Shown here: in pieces, positions 11,237-24,083 of the stretch
How positions within the stretch are numbered: position 1 is the first letter of the stretch
Layout of the letters: the number at the start of each line of letters is the position of its first letter
NCBI GenBank assembly: GCA_025506515.1
Contig: CM046454.1
Coordinates: forward strand, 33,935,751 to 33,999,750
Length of the DNA stretch: 64,000 nucleotides
DNA from: Flaveria trinervia
Taxonomy: Eukaryota > Streptophyta > Magnoliopsida > Asterales > Asteraceae
Direction of reading: 5' to 3'
Translations under genes and position numbers: made by a program
Notes under the pieces: generated by a model
The model's input: only the letters and a program-made list of their open reading frames with translations
Told to the model about the DNA's origin: nothing
Database searches by the model: none

Positions 11237-14200
11237 ATGGCCAACCTTAACCGAAAAAATGACCCAGATTTCTCCATGTAGTTACACAGGCAACACAATC
11301 AGGTTGCTCTGTTAAACTCTGAGAAAGATCCTCACTTTTCAAAGGTTTTCCATTTCTTGGCTCTGTCTAACTATTCCACATCCCTTACCATTGATCCTAC
11401 TCTGTATGAGAATCATTTGCTTGAATTTTGGAAGACCTTCCAAGAGGTTGTTATGGATGGGGAGAAGGCACTGCCTGCCACAGTGCAAGGGAGAACAATC
11501 TTTATCACTCCGACTATCATCAACTATCATCTTCAACTGGATGATGAAGAAGGTGAGGTGTTCTTCCCAAAAGAAGTTGTTAATCATTCCTTTGAGCATA
11601 TGGGCTATGAAGGAGATTACTCTGTAAAGACCTTTAGGAAAGGGAATGTCTCACCTAAGTGGAAATACCTGCTTCATGTGGTTATCCACAGCTTGTCCAA
11701 CAAGCATGGAGGGTGGGACCAGATTCCTAAAGATCTCTCCTTCATAGTGCATGGGATGGTTTAGGGAGTCAAGTTCAGGTACTCTTAATTTGTTTATACA
11801 AATCTGCTTGCTAACTTGGACTCTTTAGAGTATTACATGTTTCCTAGATATGTTAAATACATTCTTAACTGTGAACTGGACTCATAGTTAAGGGAAACAG
11901 GTAATATTCTTAAATTGGGACAGATGAAGCCCGACATCTTTAAAATTTTGAGGAAGCCAAGTGTTGGCTTCTCAGGGGTAGAAACAACCATTGTCCCAAA
12001 AATGTTAGAGCTCATTGCTCAAGGTGACAATCTAACAACACAATCTAGTGTTGAACCCACCTTTTACATCTCAACCACCAAAACAGCCACAAATTACCCT
12101 CACCTACAAAATAAAATTCAAATGAACCTCTACGGAAACTATCGAATCTGTGTAGGCCCCCATATACCTACCTATACAGGAGGATGTGAATACTAGAGCT
12201 CTCCCACTTCTCTTGAGGAGCAAACCACTCCCATTACTTCGAAGATCAGTGCTGAGGTTCCTCATGCTTAGCTTAATGAGCTCACAAGCCCAAATGCCTT
12301 AAGCCTTCACTCTGAACCTCAACACTCAAGTGAACAACCTTTAGGGGACAGCTACCATCCCCAGCCTTTAGACTTAAACCAACCCATTCCTAACCTTGAC
12401 TTCTATACTGATGAAGACTTAGGTTTCAGTGAGTACCATGACTCTCTCTTCTTTTCCACTTCTTACAGAGAGATGAGTGCTCCTAAGTCTCCTATGTACA
12501 TCAGTCACCCATCACTAAGGTGGACACTTTTGAACCTGTTCAGATATCCATATAGAGGAGGCTATTACTTCTTCAAGTGATTACATCATTCAGACCTCAA
12601 CCTTGGCAACTCAGCCCATTGACACTTCAACTGAAGTTGTCACCAAGCAGAGGAAATCCAAAAGCCAAGAACACCATGGTGGTAATGAGAGAGAAGACCT
12701 TGGTCTAAATCTCTCATCCCCTAATGACTCTTCTGATGAAGATGAGGGGAATCTAAAGCTAAAGGTGCAAAAACTATCACAAACATGCACCTATCTAGTC
12801 TCCAAGGTTAGTCATGTTGAATCTCAGGTGACTACCTTGCAAAACAAGGTCAATGATTAGCAACTTGAGATTTCTTATCTTAGGGAAAAACTAGCTGGGA
12901 GACCTCTAAGAAGAGCTCAACCAAGAACACAAGAACCTATGAATGTGGTTGACCTAACCTCTAGCTCATCTATCCAAGTGGGTGATGCTACCAAAAAGGG
13001 GGAGAAAGTCATCACAGACACAAAACCTAGGAGTTCTTCACAGAGCATGGACATTAAGAACTCACCATCCTCACTTGCGATTGTCCATACTCAGTAACTT
13101 CCTCAAGTTCACATTGATGTCGACTCAATAGACTCCTACATTCAGAGACTTTTTAAGGAAGGAATACCAAGGGCAATGTCATCTCCACCAACATCAAATC
13201 ACATTATTTGATGGATGTATGATGAAAACAGAAGAGCCCTTATCATTCAAAGAGTTCAAGTGCAGGAAGAAGTCTTCAATTTTTAGACTTTGAACTTCTA
13301 TGAAAGTCTTGATCTTGTCAGCATGCCATTTGTCAACCAAAGCCAATCCAGACAAGTTGACAAGCTGGCATAAAGAATTCAAGATATAATCATTGCAAAG
13401 TTCAACTTCAGAAGGAGACTAAGGCAATCAGGCAATATCATTGGTCAACTGATGTTGAGGCACACCCTAAGATTAGCTTCATAGGGGAAACCTTGACTAA
13501 AGGCCCAATGGTAGAACCTGAGAGCCTTGTCCCACCATCAACTATTGTAGAGGTTTATTCCCTTGATGAGGCATCTGCTGGTGAAGGTGCATCTCAACCT
13601 CTCTCTCGCTGAGTTTAGAAGCTACACCAAGCAATGAAGGCGGAAGCTCTCTCCACCCTGAGTCACAAAGGTCTGTGAGTGAGAAAGGGAAAATAAAAAT
13701 GAATTCTGAGGAGATTGAGGAGGAGGAGAAAGAGAGAGGAAAAGGAAGCTTAGGGAAGAAAGTTCCTCTACTAGGTCTGCAAGACTCATAGAAGCTGCTA
13801 TCAGGGCTGCCCCCAGGCCAAACACTCAAGATGATGACTTGAGGGCAGTCAGGATCAACTACTTGCAAACCAAGAACTATGACATTGATAATATCATCTC
13901 CATCCACTATGATGGATTAAATGAATTGGCTGACATGGAATTGTCAAAGGAAAGAAAGGAAGCAGAGGATGCAAAGCTATTTCTTCAAATTAAAGAAGAA
14001 AGAAGACAAAAAAGACTGTACAAGCATTTGCCTACTCTCTCCCCAGTTTAAGAAAGTCCTGTAAAAGAGGATGTGGTTCCAAAAGAACCTCAGATAGACA
14101 AAGAAAATGATAGGATCAACATGATAAACTACCTAAGTGCCACAGGCCTCTATCAGGCTGATGCACTTCATCCCTTACCCTTTGATTACATTGAGTTTGA

Positions 14201-15058
14201 GTACCTCAAACAGCTTGAACTTGAGATAGTCAAAGAAAGAAAGATCACTAAGAGGAAGTTAAGGGAATAAGCTGCAAAATCAAGAGTCATCATCCAGAAA
14301 AGCATGAGAAGTCTGCTGATAGGCAGAGGATAATAAGCTTCTTGAAGCTGTATGGATTCTCTGGAAGGAGACTTGGTCCTATGTATCTGTCCGCCATGGA
14401 TGAGCACATCAGAGTGATCAAGCAGAAGATTCAACGAGGAGAACTTGTTGACTTACACTCTCCACCAAGTCAGGTCCATCAGGAAGTGTAGATTATGGTT
14501 GAACCATTTGGGACAACACAACCTGAATCTCTAGCTGAGCCTCAGCAAGCTTCAACTTCTGATCCACAACAGGGTTCTGTCCCCTCTCAATCTGAATTTA
14601 TGAGAGAGGAAGACGCAATTGAGAAAGACAAAGAAGATCAATCAGGTGCTACAGGCTAGTCTTCTCAGTTAAAAGGTTCTAAGAGGAGAAAAAGGATGGT
14701 CTCCTAGACCAAAGACAAAGAAGAAGAAGAAGAAGAAAGAAGCATCCATCTCCAAACTTTAGGATGAGTCAGAACATCCTGAGGGTGTGCAACTAGAGGA
14801 TGCTTTATCAACTCCCATTCAAATAGCTCTTCTAGCATCAGGAAGACCTATCTTGTCCTGGACATACACTAAAAATTAAGAAAGATGGCATGTCTTCAGA
14901 GATCAAGGTGTTGAGAATGTCTACACATGGCAAGACATGTTCAATATGCCTCTCATTGATCTCTTTGACATGAGAAGACACTTTGAAAGTCTGAGTGATC
15001 CGGATCATCTTATGAAGAAAAGGATGGTTATTATCATGATGAGGGCTGTAAATATCTA
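11237..15058 (+). pseudogene. Env-like gene of A1
   Basis: Third gene of the element, after pol. ATG at 11,237 with MANLNRKNDPDFSM and then a TAG. N-terminal domain open at 11,357-11,764: LLEFWKTFQEVVMDGEKALPA, IFITPTIINYHL, MGYEGDYSVKTFRKG, WKYLLHVVIHSLSNKHGGWDQIP. The HVV/LHSLS..HGGWD block resembles the plant retrotransposon 'putative plant transposon protein' or env-like class as I know it. A Pro/Ser-rich middle (12,300-12,700), a coiled coil (LESQVTTLQNKVND, 12,815-12,860), charged Lys/Glu runs, KQLELEIVKERK (about 14,205-14,245) and the terminal DVYTWQDMFN-like block follow. It holds roughly ten stops and shifts. No credible transmembrane segment is seen, so 'envelope' is only a positional name. 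Confidence 0.75.
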
Positions 15059-15090
15059 AAGTCTTCAAAGTGTTTTGGTTGCATCAGCCT

Positions 15091-15098
15091 AGGGGGAG
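15091..15098 (+). other. Polypurine tract of A1
   Basis: AGGGGGAG followed by TT and the 3' LTR start TGTAAGG; plus-strand priming site. The same tract precedes the LTRs at 485 and (mutated) 3,562 and 36,419. Confidence 0.85.
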
Positions 15099-15100
15099 TT

Positions 15101-15897
15101 TGTAAGGTTTAATATAAGGCTGATGCAACCCAAACACTCAAAGTCTCTCCTGCATGCATGCACAAGTGTACTAAAGTGGAATGCTTTAGAAGTTTCACAC
15201 CAACATTAGAAAATGTTCTAAGTGTGAAATCTTCCAAAGCTAAGACCAATATCTTCTGAAGCCAAAGATGAAGTCTTCCGAAGCTTAAAAGACAAAGTCT
15301 TCCGAAGCCAACACTAGAAGATAAATTTCTTCAGAACTTTTGAACACATGCTTTATCTGATGTACCTTTTCCATAAAGCTGGACCTTTTTCCACCGAAAC
15401 TCTGATAAGACACCAACTTTGCATAAGTTGATGAAAGGTCCATGCTTTTGGTAATGGTACAATTGAGGTCTTGAGTCTGTAACTTTCACTTTATGTACTT
15501 TATCCTTTTTGTAATATATCAGGATGTGAGCTATGGCATGTCATAGGCACTAGTCAAAAGGCAATCTCCTTTTGACTCTACATTGATTTTGTTGTCTAGG
15601 TCATGTATCTAGCTAGCCTGCAAAGTATGGCCAGCTGTAAGTTGTAGTATAAGTATCTCTGGTCCTTTGTACCTTATACCACTGCTTTTGAAAACACTTG
15701 TAAGGAACTAGAGAGCAATATACATCAACCTTCAAAACCAATTACTTGTGTTTTTCTTGTTTTGTCTCTTGAATACTTGTGTTTCTTAGCTCTCACAAAA
15801 CTGGTTTCTAGTTCCCCATTTGATCTGTTAAGTGTTATTGCACACTGTCCTTTTTGTGTGTTTGTGTTGTAAGCTTGTACCCTTCATCAGTCCTGCA
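15101..15897 (+). repeat. 3' LTR of A1 (797 bp)
   Basis: Starts TGTAAGGTTTAATATAAGGC and ends CAGTCCTGCA. Full-length partner of the LTR at 3,562. Motifs of the CTTCCGAAG type lie at about 15,230-15,310. The following sequence is Athila/Tat-type gypsy coding DNA. Confidence 0.92.
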
Positions 15898-17300
15898 ATA
15901 CTTCTGCTTCAAATTTTTGACATTAAAATTCGTGATAAGAAAGGAGTATAAATCTAGCGCTCGATCATCACTCGCATCTTGAAGATTCAAGGCCTTCACA
16001 AACTGAGGAACCCATAATAAACAACAATTTTCCTCACGAATTCCTTATGCATATCCAATCCTTAATCGATGAACATCCTTGGTTTGCAGATTTTGCAAAT
16101 TACTTGGCAAGCAAAATCCTTCTCAAAGAATGACTTATCAGCAAAAGAAGAAATTCGTTACTGATATCTAGCATTACTATTGGGAGGACCCATATGTGTT
16201 CAGAATCGGTGCATACCAACTTATCTGAAGATGCGTATACGAAAGTGAAGCGGAATAGATTCTAAGGCGTTGTCATGAAGGACCCACTCGAGAACACCAT
16301 AGAGCAACCCTAACAGCCAAGAAAGTATTTGACTCTAGATTTTACTAGCCCGCGATCTTCAAAGATGCTCATAACATTGTACCAACCTGTGATGCATGTC
16401 AAAGAGCAACCAATATCTCAACACGGGATGAGATGCCTTAGAAACCAGTTCAAGTATACAAGGTATTTGATATATGGGGTATTGATTTCATGGGGCCATT
16501 CCCGGTGTCATTTGGAAATCGTTACATCTTGGTAGCAGTCGATTATGTTTCAAAATGGGCTGAAGCTCAATCCCGACCTACCAATGATGCCCGAAATGTT
16601 GTCAGATTTCTTAAGAACCTATTCTCTTATTTTGGTGTCCCCAAAGCTTTAATTAATGACTGGGGAACACATTTCTGTAACAACCAACTCGAACAAGCAA
16701 TGGCCCATTATGGAGTGCACCATCGCTTTACAACTGCTTATAGTCCACAAGCGAATGGGCAAGCCGAAGTCACTAATTAAGGCATCAAACGAATCCTTGA
16801 GAAAATCGTAGGTCAAAAACACAAGGGCTGGTCTACCAAACTAGATGATGCACTATGGGCTTTCAAATTGGTTTATGGGAAGTCGTGTCATCTACCCTGC
16901 GGAACTAGAACACAAGGCCTTTTAAGAACTTAAAGCAGCAAACCAAGATCAAGACCTTCCAGGAAAGAATCAATTCCTACAAATTCATGAATTAGAGGAA
17001 TTGAGAGAACAAGCATACGAAAATGCTAGGGTTTACAAGGAAAAGACAAAGAGATTCCTTGACGCTTGATTAATGAATACAAAACAATTTCATGTAGGAA
17101 AGCTGAAATCACGTTGGTTTGGACCTTATACGATTAAAACATATTTCCGAATGATGCCATTGAAATCGATAACCATGACGGTTTAAGTTTTAAAGTAAAT
17201 GGTCATAGTTTGGAACCGTATAATGATGGACCAACCAAGATTCTCTCGGAGGAGTTACACCTCTGCCCAACAAAAACCAAGTGTGAGGAAGGGTCGCGCC
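15898..17300 (+). pseudogene. Ty3/gypsy Athila/Tat-type RNase H end and integrase
   Basis: Starts inside the RNase H C-terminal side (FDIKIRDKKGV), then a linker (WFADFANYLASK), then the integrase zinc region (CDACQRATNIS, around 16,390-16,420 in broken frames). The integrase core is open at 16,490-16,780: GIDFMGPF, VDYVSKWAEAQ, FGVPKALINDWGTHF and YSPQANGQAEVTN supply the D, D and E residues. A stop follows, then RILEKIVGQ..KGWSTKLDDALWAF and the tail KTKRFLDA, VGKL KSRWFGPY. These blocks are characteristic of the Athila/Tat branch of Ty3/gypsy. The 5' part is cut off at the A1 3' LTR. Confidence 0.85.
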
Positions 17301-18259
17301 GAAGCCTGAAACTTAAACGCAACACCTGTATATAGGTTTTGCTTTATATATTTTTAACTTTTTAGGACCTTATAAGCACAACCATGGGGCATGCCCCATG
17401 AAGCACACCCCTGTGTCTCTGACAAACTCTTTCCACGATCTCCGCTGACGACTCTGGAATGTTGCAGATCGAATTTAAGACAGTTTCTGACAAGCACAGG
17501 GTCATACCTGGCCAAGTACGCCCTCGTGTTCACTTTTCGCAACCTGTATATAAATACCACACTTGTTCCATTCTTTCATCACACCTATTTTTGCTTAAAA
17601 ATGTCTGAATATGAAAGAATCGGGTCCTGTGAAGAAACCACGTTCTGAAATGCGTGAACTAACAACACAAGAATACTTTTTCAAGTTGCATGAACTGATC
17701 AAGCAATTGACTGAAATGAACCTTGTCGCATCCAAGTGCCTAGCTAAACTATTCCAAAATTTCAAGAGATGGGCAAGGAACTCGTTTCCATTAACCGTCA
17801 GCTTGCGGAACTGAGCAACCGCACTTCTCACTATCCCGTCCGGGACCTTACACACCAAATGTGTGGAGGCTTCTTTTAGAAGCATTGCGTGATGTGTTAG
17901 GTGCGCAGTTGCGTGTTAAGGAATTTGGTTTTGTAGTTTCAGATTCTTGGCTTTTAACATATCGTGTAACCATAGGACCCTAGGAAATGTAATTGTCAAT
18001 GTGGCTTGTGTTAATTAACTTTAGGAATATTGTCGTATCTTTCCTGATGATTTAGAAGTAATAAAACTTAACCAGGTAAATTGCGTAAAGCACGAAACTG
18101 AAAAATGAAACAACAAAAGACTGAAACCAAACGACATAAGGGGAGCACGCCCCCGTGCTCGACAAGGAATGACAACACCTAACCGATTTCAGCATTCTAT
18201 CTTGTTCCCCATCAATTTCGCATGTTAAAAGGCGACCTCATTTCCTGCAAAGACCCGTA
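17301..18259 (+). mobile_element. Non-pol 3' region of the Athila/Tat-type element
   Basis: Continues the gypsy fragment past integrase. I see no recognisable protein. Short open stretches (17,391-17,648 and 17,611-17,814) overlap a promoter-like CTGTATATAAATACC at about 17,543-17,558. Several stretches such as GGGGCATGCCCC and GGGGAGCACGCCCCC are GC-rich short inverted repeats. In Athila-type elements this interval carries a weakly conserved extra ORF; I cannot confirm one here. Confidence 0.45.
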
Positions 18260-18655
18260 TGTAAGGCCTCGTTCCCGGGAAGCCTCATAGTTGGTTAATC
18301 ATAGCATAAAATCAGTTTAATAAGAAAAACATTGCAGCGAAAATAATTAGACATTTATTTAAAACTTAGAAACCATATTGTACTAATACATTTGTCCTTT
18401 AATTGTAAACAAAACATAGTACTTGTTCTTAAATTACAATAAAAGATTTCATAAACAGGAATGCCATCCATAGCTCCCCAAGTAGCTCCATGGTGCCATC
18501 CTCAGCATCAACATTTACCTGCCAACTATTATGCATAAAAGTTAGCTTTGCTGAGTGAGTTCTAGTTTTAGGTAAATAAGAAAATATAAATTTATCCATC
18601 ATAAAATGACCACGCTTACATAATACATAACACATTCATCTTAATAAGCATGTTC
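18260..18655 (-). repeat. Gypsy-type LTR fragment, related to the solo LTR at 60,636
   Basis: Begins TGTAAGGCCTCGTTCC and shares, in order, CATTGCAGCG, AAATTACAAT, ATGCCATCC, GTGCCATCCTCAGCA, CCTGCCAACT and GCTGAGTGAGTTCTAGTTTTA with the first 330 bp of the LTR at 60,636-63,224. In element orientation this is the 3' end of an LTR on the minus strand. It stops where the B1 gag starts. Confidence 0.7.
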
Positions 18656-18664
18656 ATTATCTTT

Positions 18665-20456
18665 CGCAGTGAAACGAAGTTCATGTCGAGTTCTTCTGCT
18701 CCTTCCCAAAATAGTGCTTCAGGAACCGAAATGTTAGGGTCAGCTGGAACCAATACATAGTTCCTGAGGCAAATACTACAAAGTTGAAGACTGAGAATCT
18801 CGGTAATGTCACAGTGGAAGTTGCTAAGGAGCACATGGATCTTCTAGCGGCTGTTGTACAATCTTATGATGGTTTAGTTGCTAGTAAGATTGGAAATTGT
18901 CATCTTGCAGATAAGGATTACGAGCAAGTTGATGAAAATGAGCTAGAAAGAATGGACATAATGTGGGCCTTGGCTAGTGCAGTCAGAAGAGCAAGGAAGT
19001 TTGTCAAAAAGACGGGGCAAAATCTAGTTGCCACTAAGGATACGACGTTTGGTTTGGACAAAACCAAAGTCACATGCTTCAACTGTGGTGAAAAAAGGCA
19101 CTTTAAACATGAATGTGTAAAGCCCAAGAAAACTGGTAATGGAACCCATTTCCTACATTCAACCGTCAAGACAAAGATATGATTGGAACTACTTCTTCAA
19201 GTAAAGAGACAAAGGCTTTGACTGCACAAGGTGATGAAAGTCAAGACTAGTCTTTCTGATTTGTCTCTGAGGGTGATCTAAACATTGCCTTTGTTGATGC
19301 ACTGGATGATGGATCTACTAGTGAAGGTGAGATCATAGTTGAACATACGATGTCAGATACCGAAGAAGCTGTGAATGTTGTAAATCACCTGGTTGAGGAA
19401 GAGCTTAGAGCCATGATTTCAGAATCTCTAGTCACCAAAGGGTCTGACTCTGCTTTCATGGTTGATTCATCTGATTCCTCACAAGTAAGTTCTAAAGACC
19501 AATTATTCGAAAAACATGCTTGTACTGAATGTGACAAATTTAGAGAATGCATTGATTTGAAATTTTCTAGGTTATTAGAACATAATGATAATCTAGTAAT
19601 TGATTTACAACTCTGCACTGAAGCAAATCGTATTTTAAAACAAAATGAGTGCAGCTTCAAAGAAAAGATAGAACTTATGGGGAAACAACTAAGGGAAACT
19701 GAGTTTGTTGCCTAAAAGCAATCAAATGACATCAAGTTTTATTTAAAATCTTTAGAGGAAACTAAAAAGGAAAGAGTAGTTTTGAAAGTCGAGGTTGATT
19801 CATTTAAACAAAAATTGCACAGTTTGGCAAGTTCTTCTCACATAGTTCAAAACTTAGTGAAAGAACGAAATAACGGGGAAGGTTTGGGTTATAAGGTAGT
19901 ACCGCCACCACATGAAATCCTTCTGAACACTAAATGTAGACCAATTAATAACAATCCTATAAAGGATCATGTGGTGTCCAGTCCTCTGGTTAGTGATCCC
20001 GATTCTATGGGTAAACTAGTGAAATCTGTCACTCAACAGAAGGATCTTACTTTGAAATCAAAAGAAAAGATGCCTGTTGAGAATTTGGATGATAAAAATG
20101 AAAATGTAAATTTAGGGATAGGTTCACAAACGTCAATCTCAGAACCCAAAAAGACTAATCCAATTAACCATAAATGTGTTACACATCAAGGTCCAAATAA
20201 AATGAAGCTGAATGATGTTCAAAATGTTAAAACAATCAATTTTGTTAAAGCATACGATACATCTAAAAGAGAAGTGAGACAGCCCAACAGGACATATCTC
20301 ACACCTCTACCAAACTCAACCCCGTCTCAAACTGTTCCTAAATTTGTAGAAGGGAGATCATGCTACAGTTATGAGAAACGAGGACACATCTCTCCTAATT
20401 GTCTGTACTATCAGAAACCCAAAAAGAAAATTGATCTTTTTAATGAAAAACCATGA
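18665..20456 (+). pseudogene. gag of B1, C-terminal half
   Basis: Enters in the Ser-rich linker (MSSSSAPSQNSASG) with a shift before VPEANTTKL. Open at 18,784-19,182 with VTVEVAKEHMDLLAAVV, ELERMDIMWALASAVRRARKF and a knuckle C-FN-C-GEKR-H-FKHE-C (about 19,078-19,120). A broken acidic stretch is followed by CDKFRECIDLKFSRLLEHNDNL and a long helical segment (19,500-19,720). The last part (19,782-20,456) ends in a second knuckle whose second Cys is Tyr (C-YS-Y-EKRG-H-ISPN-C); B2 keeps Cys there. Confidence 0.82.
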
Positions 20457-20734
20457 TTTTCTAAAGTAAGATCTAACACTCGACCTAAGAGTATTAGTGA
20501 ACCTAAAGTTCAAACCATAAGCCAATCGTCAGTTTACCACAAACAGGCCGTACATAAAACTGGTTATGGAAAGAAAATCAAGTATAGTGTTTGATAGTGA
20601 GGAAAAGAAGAAGAAAGATATGCCCTTATCTTCTAAAGGACTGTGGGTTAAGTTCATGATGTGTGATTCCTCTAGGTCACCCAAGCCAGTTAAGGCTTGG
20701 GTCCCAAATCTAAACTGATAATTTCTTTGAATGT

Positions 20735-22560
20735 GCAGGGTGTCCGCTACAGCGCTATCACCAATACCTGGATTATTGATAGTGGGGCGTCCTAGCACAT
20801 GACTGGGAATTCGTCTCTCCTTTTCAATGTCAAACAAATTAAAGGGGGACGTGTATCATTCGCTGGAAACAAATGAGGTTACATCACCGCTCAAGGCGAA
20901 GTGGGAAACGAGAAAGTGAAGTTTGACAAGGTCAACTATGTTCAACAACTACAGAACAACTTGCTTTCAGTCTCCCAGATCTGTGATAAAGGATTCAAAC
21001 TTGTGTTTGACAAAAAGAAGTGCTACATGTTGAAGAAGGATTATGTTATCCAGGAGGATAAAGTTCTAATGTCAGCTTCAAGATATAACAATCTGTATGT
21101 ATTGGATCTATCAAAAGCCTCCACAACTAAGACCACTATCCAATGCTTCTTGTCAAAGGAAACAGAGAGGAATTCAGTCTCCAGGCATAGGAGAATGGGA
21201 CACATTAATCCTAGGAAGCTGAATCATCTGGTACAGAATGATTTAGTGAATGGAGTAACTGTTAAGAATTTCTAGCTTCCGAATTTTTGCGTAGCAAGTA
21301 AGAAATGGAAACAGACCAAGAAGTCTCACAAGGAAAAGAAAGTTAATTCTATAGATATTCCTCTCAAACTTCTACAAATGGATCTATTTGGCCCGGTAAG
21401 CACAAAGAGTATTGCTAGGGATCTGTATTGCCTTGTAGTAACTGATGATTACTCAAGATTCTCTTGGGTGATGTTTCTAAAATCCAAATCAGATACTTTT
21501 GAATCATTCAAACATCTAGTAGCTACTTTGGAATCACTCTACAAGATGAAAGTAAGGCAGATTCGATCAGACAACAGAACAAAGTTCAAGAATCAGTGGA
21601 TGGAGGCATTCTGTAGAGAGAAAGGAATTGTTCAGCAATTTACGTCTGCCTACACTCCACAAATGAATGGGGTTGCTGAAAGAAAGAATTGGAGCTTGAT
21701 AGAGACAACAAGAACAATGTTAGCCAACTCTAAATGACCTATTTAATTTTGGAACGAGGCAGTGGCGAATGCATGCTACACTCTCAATCGAGTCTTGGTG
21801 GTCAAACGTCGTGGGAAAACATGCTATGAACTGCTTCGACGATGTAAACCAAACTTGGAGTATCTCGAACCTTTAGGTGCCATGTGCATGTTGCTAAAGA
21901 AAACTTAAACTGGATGTTTTGTGAGAAGGCAGAATAAGGTATCTTTCTCGGATACAGTATACCAGACAAGAAAGTTTATAACAACTCAACGGGTTAGGTA
22001 GAAGTGTGGTGCAATGTTGATGTTCAAAGATACACCACCCCCTACTGGAAAAGGATCTTCCTTCTTCTTTGACTATGATGTTTTTTAAGTCCTTAAGTCT
22101 ACCTCCATCTCATCCTGAAGATGAGTTATCTACTACAATGATGTACGATATTCTGAACACTCCTCCACAAGACTCAACATCATCGGCTCCATTCGCTGAT
22201 ACTTCTAGCCCTACAGGGGGGAGAGCTTGAAGTAAGTGATTCTTCCCCTGATGATGAAGCAGCTGAGACTGAAAATGTGGACCAGGAGGAACATGTTCCC
22301 ACTAATGAAAGTACACAAGCATCGGATCTTGATGCCACTGACACGTCTGAACCTCATACTCCAACAGCTACAGATACTGAACCTGGGATTCAAAATCTGG
22401 ATACTGAAGTAGTTGTTCCCACCACTCCTGGATCTTGAATTAATGTGCATAATCCCCTAGAAAACATCATTGAGGATGTTCTATCGGGAGTACAGACACG
22501 AAATCAGCCATACTCAACTGATTATGCCTTAGTCATGGAAAAGGATAACTTCACAATGCT
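20735..22560 (+). pseudogene. Protease, integrase and linker of B1
   Basis: Retropepsin site TWIIDSGAS followed by a TAG before HMTG (about 20,766-20,805). Protease body VNYVQQLQNNLLSVSQICDKGF is open from 20,901 to 21,275 with the pre-integrase HRRMGHINPRKLNHLVQ. The integrase core at 21,378-21,737 keeps MDLFGPVSTKS, RSDNRTKF and NGVAERKN, so D, D and E are present although the GTE context is altered. After a stop, the C-terminal region is broken; an acidic Ser/Thr/Glu linker occupies 22,200-22,440. Confidence 0.85.
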
Positions 22561-23400
22561 TATCGATGTTTTGTGTCTCAATTTGAGCCAAAATATGTAA
22601 GTGAAGTCTTAAACGATGAGGCATGGGTTAGTACTATGCAAGAAGAACTCCTTCAGTTTAAGAAGTTAGGAGTATGGACCCTTGTGGACAGACCAAAAGG
22701 TGCAAAGGTGATTGGCACTAAATGGGTTCTTAAATGTAAGAGAGATGATCAAGGAGTCATAATCAGAAACAAGGCTAGGCTAGTTGTTCAAGGGTTCTGA
22801 CAAGTAGAAGGCATTGTTTACAATGAAGTGCTTGCACCGATGGCAAGGATGGAAGCAATTCGTATTTTCTTAGCCTATACATCCTACATGAAGATTAAAG
22901 TTTATCAATTGGATGTGAAAAGTGCATTTCTTCATGGTGAAATTCATGAAACAGTGTACATCAGTCAACCGGAAGGATTTAAGGATCCGTATCAACGGGA
23001 TAGAGTCTATAAATTGGACAAGGCTCTATACAGGCTTCATCAAGATCCACAAGCCTGGTATGAGAAACTATCTACTCATTTGCTGAAACATGGTTTTTGC
23101 AGTGGAGTCATTGATTGCACATTGTTCATCAAAGAGAAAGATGATGATCTACTACTCGTACAGATATATGTGGATGACATCATTTTCGGCTCTAAAAATG
23201 AAGCTTTGTGTAAGGAGTTCGAATCTGTAATGAAAGCTGAGTTTGAGATGAGTGCTATAGGAGAGATGAAGTTATTTCTTGGGTTACAGGTGGATCAGAA
23301 ACCAAACATAATCTTCATGCATCAATCCAAATATGTAGGAGATATCCTCACTCGTTTCAACATGGAAAATGCTACGGCTTCTGGAACACCACTTCCATGA
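22561..23400 (+). pseudogene. Reverse transcriptase of B1
   Basis: Two open stretches (22,573-22,800 and 22,828-23,400) separated by a TGA in VQGF.QVEG. Motifs in order: WVSTMQEELLQF, GTKWVLKCKRD, NKARLVVQGF, VYQLDVKSAFLHGEI, KALYRLHQDPQAWYEKL, IYVDDIIFGSKNE (catalytic YVDD intact), FEMSAIGEMKLFLGLQV. It is the best preserved RT in the window. It ends at a stop after TASGTPLP, in the connection region. Confidence 0.88.
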
Positions 23401-24083
23401 ATCACGATGCGGCACCCGATGATAATGGTGATCTGGTGGATGCCACTATGTAACGAGGAATGATGGGATCTTTTATGTATCTCACAACATCTTGTCGTGA
23501 TATTATGTATACCACGTGTCTCTGTTCTAGATATCAGGCTAAACCGAAAGTAAATCATCTCATTGGAGTTAAAAGAATCTTTCGTTATCTTAAGGGTACT
23601 CCAACACTCGGGTTGTGGTATCCTCATGATGATGACTTTGAGCTTACGGTGTATAGTGACTCAGATTATGGTGGCTGCAAATGAATTACAAGTCAACATC
23701 AGCTGGATGTCAATTCTTTAGAAGAAGGTTAGTCACCTGGCAATTTAAGAAGGAGACATTTGTTGTACTGTCAACATGTGAAGCTGAATATGTTGTTGCT
23801 GCTCCAAATTATTTGGATTCAACAGCAAATGCGAGACTATGGTTTGTAATTTTCTAACACCCTTATCTTTGTTCATAATTCTGCTGCAATTGCTGTCACT
23901 AAAAATCCGGTCCAACACCCAAAAACTAAATACATCGGTATTAAATATCACTTTATACGTGATTGCCTTGAAAAGAAATTAATTGATGTCGTTAAAATTA
24001 ATATGGATTTTCAACGCGTCGACCTCTACACAAAAGCGTTCGACAAACCTCGATTTTTATATCTTTTAGAGTTAATGTCATGA
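23401..24083 (+). pseudogene. RNase H of B1
   Basis: Connection domain MMGSFMYLTTSCRDIM (23,460 on), VNHLIGVKRIFRYLKGTPTLGLWY, then copia RNase H: YSDSDYGG (first Asp), a stop, CEAEYVV (Glu) and NSAAIAVTKNPVQHP (the preceding Asp is replaced by His). Ends DLYTKAFDKPRFLYLLE at about 24,075. Several shifts occur after 23,684. Confidence 0.82.

Larger units (their letters stand above)
3562..15897 (+). mobile_element. Complete but inactive Sirevirus-type element A1 (12.3 kb)
   Basis: Order: 5' LTR, primer-binding site, gag with two CCHC knuckles, protease, integrase, RT, RNase H, spacer with CTTCCGAAG motifs, env-like gene, purine tract, 3' LTR. This is the Ty1/copia order with the extra 3' gene typical of Sireviruses. 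Multiple stops, shifts and altered catalytic residues show it is dead. The right flank starts ATACT inside an Athila/Tat-type gypsy fragment; the left flank is another copy of the same family, so no target duplication can be tested for A1 alone. Confidence 0.88.

Noticed and set aside
17354..17560. Minus-strand frame next to the Athila/Tat fragment
   Set aside because: No similarity to known element proteins and overlaps a promoter-like region of the plus-strand element.
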